NCBI GenBank assembly: GCA_964036045.1
Contig: OZ038393.1
Coordinates: forward strand, 49,902,429-49,966,428
Reading direction: 5' to 3'
From: Eutreptiella sp. 'Long Island Sound 2002'
Lineage: Eukaryota; Euglenozoa; Euglenophyceae; Eutreptiales; Eutreptiaceae
Length of the DNA stretch: 64,000 nucleotides
A program made the position numbers and the translations under genes. This document shows, piece by piece, positions 61,945 through 64,000 of the stretch; the stretch's first letter is position 1; each line of letters begins with the position of its first letter. The notes beneath the pieces are model-generated. The model was not told where the DNA came from. It ran no database searches and saw only the letters and a list, made by a program, of their open reading frames with translations.

Positions 61945-64000
61945 ATCCCCAACGCAAGGGGATGAACGGAAGCGTGGGATTCCGTATCCCCAACTCAAAG
62001 GGCCACAACCAAGCGTGGGAATGTGTATCCCCAACTCGAGGGGACACATCGAAGCTTGAGAGTCTGTTTCCCCACCTAAAAAGGCCACATCGAGGGGTGG
62101 GAACATGTATCCCTAACTCGAGGGGCCATACCGAAGTGTGGGAGTCGGTATCCCCAACTCAATGGGCCACATCCAAGCGTGCAAAGCCGTATCCCCAAAT
62201 CGAGGGGCCACACAAAAGCGTGTGAGTCCATATCCCCAACTCGAGGGGCCACACACAAAGCTCGGAGACCGTATTCCCAAATTGAGGGGGCACACAGAGG
62301 CATGGGAATCAGTATCCCCTACTTGAGGGGCCAAACTGAAGCGTGGGAGTCCGTATCCCAAACTTGAGAGGCCACACCGAAGCTTCGGAGTGCCGATCCA
62401 CAACTTGAAGAGCCACATAATAGCATGAGAATCCGTATCCCCAAATCAAGGGGCCACATCGAAGTGTGGGAGTATGTATCCCCAAATCAAAGGGCCACGC
62501 GGAAGCGTGGGACTCTGCGTGTTCCCAACTCGAGGGGCCACGCACAAACGTGGGAGTCCATATCCCCAACTTGAGGGGCCACGCAAAAGCGTGGGAGTCC
62601 GTATCCGCAAGTCAAAAAACCAACCTCGAAGCATGGGAGTCCGCATCCCCATCTCGCGGGCAAAAACCGGATGTGGGAGTCCACATCCCAAAAACCAGGG
62701 CCACGGCGAAGCGTGGGAGTCCGTATGCCCAACTTGAGGGGCCACACTGAAGAGTGGGAGTGCACATCCCCAACTCGAGAGGCCACACCGAAGCATGGGA
62801 GTCCGTATCCCCAACGCAAGGGGATGAATGAAAGCGCGGGAGTCCGTATCCCCAACTCAAAGGGCCACAATCAAGCGTGGGGATACGTATCCCCAACTCG
62901 AGGGGACACATCGAAGCTTGAGAGTCGGTATCCCCAAGTAAACAGGCCACATCGAGGGGTGGGAACATGTATCCCTAACTCGAGGGGCCATACCGAAGTG
63001 TGGGAGTCGGTATCCCCAACTCAATGGGCCACATCCAAGCGTGCAAAGCCGTATCCCCAAATCGAGGGGCGACACAAAAGCGTGTGAGTCCATATCCCCA
63101 ACTCGAGGGGCCACACACAAAGCTCGGAGACCGTATTCCCAACTTGAGGGGGCACATAGAAACATGGGAATCGGTATCCCCGAATTGAGGGGCCAAACTG
63201 AAGCGTGGGAGTCCGCATCCCCAACTCGAGGGACCACACCGAAGCATGGGATTCCGTATCCCCAACGCAAGGGGATGAACAGAAGCTTGGGAGTCCGTAC
63301 CCCCAACTCAAAGGGCCACTACCAAGCGTGGGAATGTGTATCCCCAACTCGAGGGGACACATCGAAGCTTGGGAGTCTGTATCCCCAACTAAAAAGGCCA
63401 CATCGAAGGGGGGGAATATGTATCCCTAACTCGAGGGGCCATACCGAAGTGTGGGAGTCGGTATCCCCAACTCCATGGGCCACATCCAAGCGTGGGACTC
63501 CGTATCCCCATTTCGAGGGGCCACAGAAAAGCGTGTGAGTCCATATCCCCAACTCGAGGGGCCACACACAAAGCTCGGAGACCGTGTTCCCAACTTGAGG
63601 GGCCAAACTGAAGCGTGGGAGTCCATATACCCAACGCAATGGGATGAACGGAAGCGTGGGATTCCGTATCCCCAACTCAAAGGGCCACAACCAAGCGTGG
63701 GAATGTGTATCCCCAACTTGAGGGGACACATCGAAGCTTGAGAGTCCGTATCCCCACCTAAAAAGGCCACATCGAGGGGTGGGAATATGTATCCCTAACT
63801 CGAGGGGCCATACCGAAGTGTGGGAGTCGGTATCCCCAACTCCATGGGCCACATCCAAGCGTGCAAAGCCGTATCCCCAAATCGAGGGGCCACACAAAAG
63901 CGTGTGAGTCCATATCCCCAACTCGAGGGGCCACACACAAAGCTCGGAGACCGTATTCCCAACTTGAGGGGCCACACCGAAGCATGGGAGTCCGTATCCC
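61945..64000. repeat. 41-bp satellite array, locus 3, with higher-order organisation
   Basis: Monomers of exactly 41 bp begin ATCCCCAA (61945, 61986, 62027 and so on). A distinctive variant AACGCAAGGGGATGAA recurs at 61951, 62813, 63264 and 63633, spaced 862, 451 and 369 bp, close to 21, 11 and 9 monomers. The array runs past the window end. Long ORFs across it are by-products of the repeat. Confidence 0.95.

Noticed and set aside
61945-64000. Dozens of overlapping ORFs of 60-218 codons in the 41-bp array
   Set aside because: They arise because the repeat lacks stops in several frames on both strands. The protein repeats simply mirror the DNA monomers and show no independent coding signal.

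Overview
This window is eukaryotic nuclear DNA from a repeat-rich genome, most probably a protist or alga. There are no bacterial operons, rRNA genes or CRISPR arrays. Almost everything recognisable is a retroelement, a non-autonomous DNA transposon or a satellite. Tyrosine-recombinase (YR) retroelements, RNase H-bearing LINEs, G/C homopolymers of up to 39 bases and TTAGGG-like interstitial repeats fit a green alga or another protist lineage; the species cannot be fixed from sequence alone.

Layout. 1-1861: no gene recognised. 1862-2801: a 5'-truncated LINE end (minus) between 26-bp direct repeats. 2976-4920: a decayed LINE C-terminal half (plus) with RNase H and a zinc finger, split by a 172-bp insertion with target duplication. 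5020-5290: a 41-bp satellite. 6007-6446: two tRNA-like sequences. 6491-8844: a second LINE type (minus) with an intact RNase H. 9230-10680, 43740-45108 and 45109-46410: three copies of a dispersed repeat. 15831-16722: an inverted-repeat element carrying one 128-codon gene. 17677-20505: GC-rich terminal direct repeats with zinc-finger cassettes and LINE tails.

22127-31062 holds a LINE insertion of 8.9 kb (minus) with a 20-bp target-site duplication and a poly(A) end. Its main ORF carries, in order, a 2A-like ribosome-skipping motif, a zinc ribbon, a RING-like finger and a 77-residue ubiquitin-like domain ending in GG. This is the most unusual object here. The endonuclease and most of the RT palm appear deleted.

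31267-39945 is a nested set of insertions, all in minus orientation. A LINE is interrupted by a YR retroelement (gag, recombinase, RT). Two Tourist/PIF-like MITEs then landed, one in the recombinase and one in the LINE RT. Removing each MITE with one copy of its TTA duplication restores the reading frame.

46925-48640: a minisatellite split by a gag zinc-knuckle and protease fragment. 48957-52000: gene-like exons of unknown function. 52370-56400: head-to-head arrays built around an 18-bp palindrome. 56721-58391: a second YR retroelement with the same recombinase-then-RT order. 58439-61944: a 52-bp satellite. 61945-64000: the 41-bp satellite in higher-order form.

Nearly every protein-coding tract is frameshifted, truncated or interrupted. 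The plausible exceptions are the 128-aa ORF, the 1182-codon LINE ORF and perhaps the exons at 49-52 kb.
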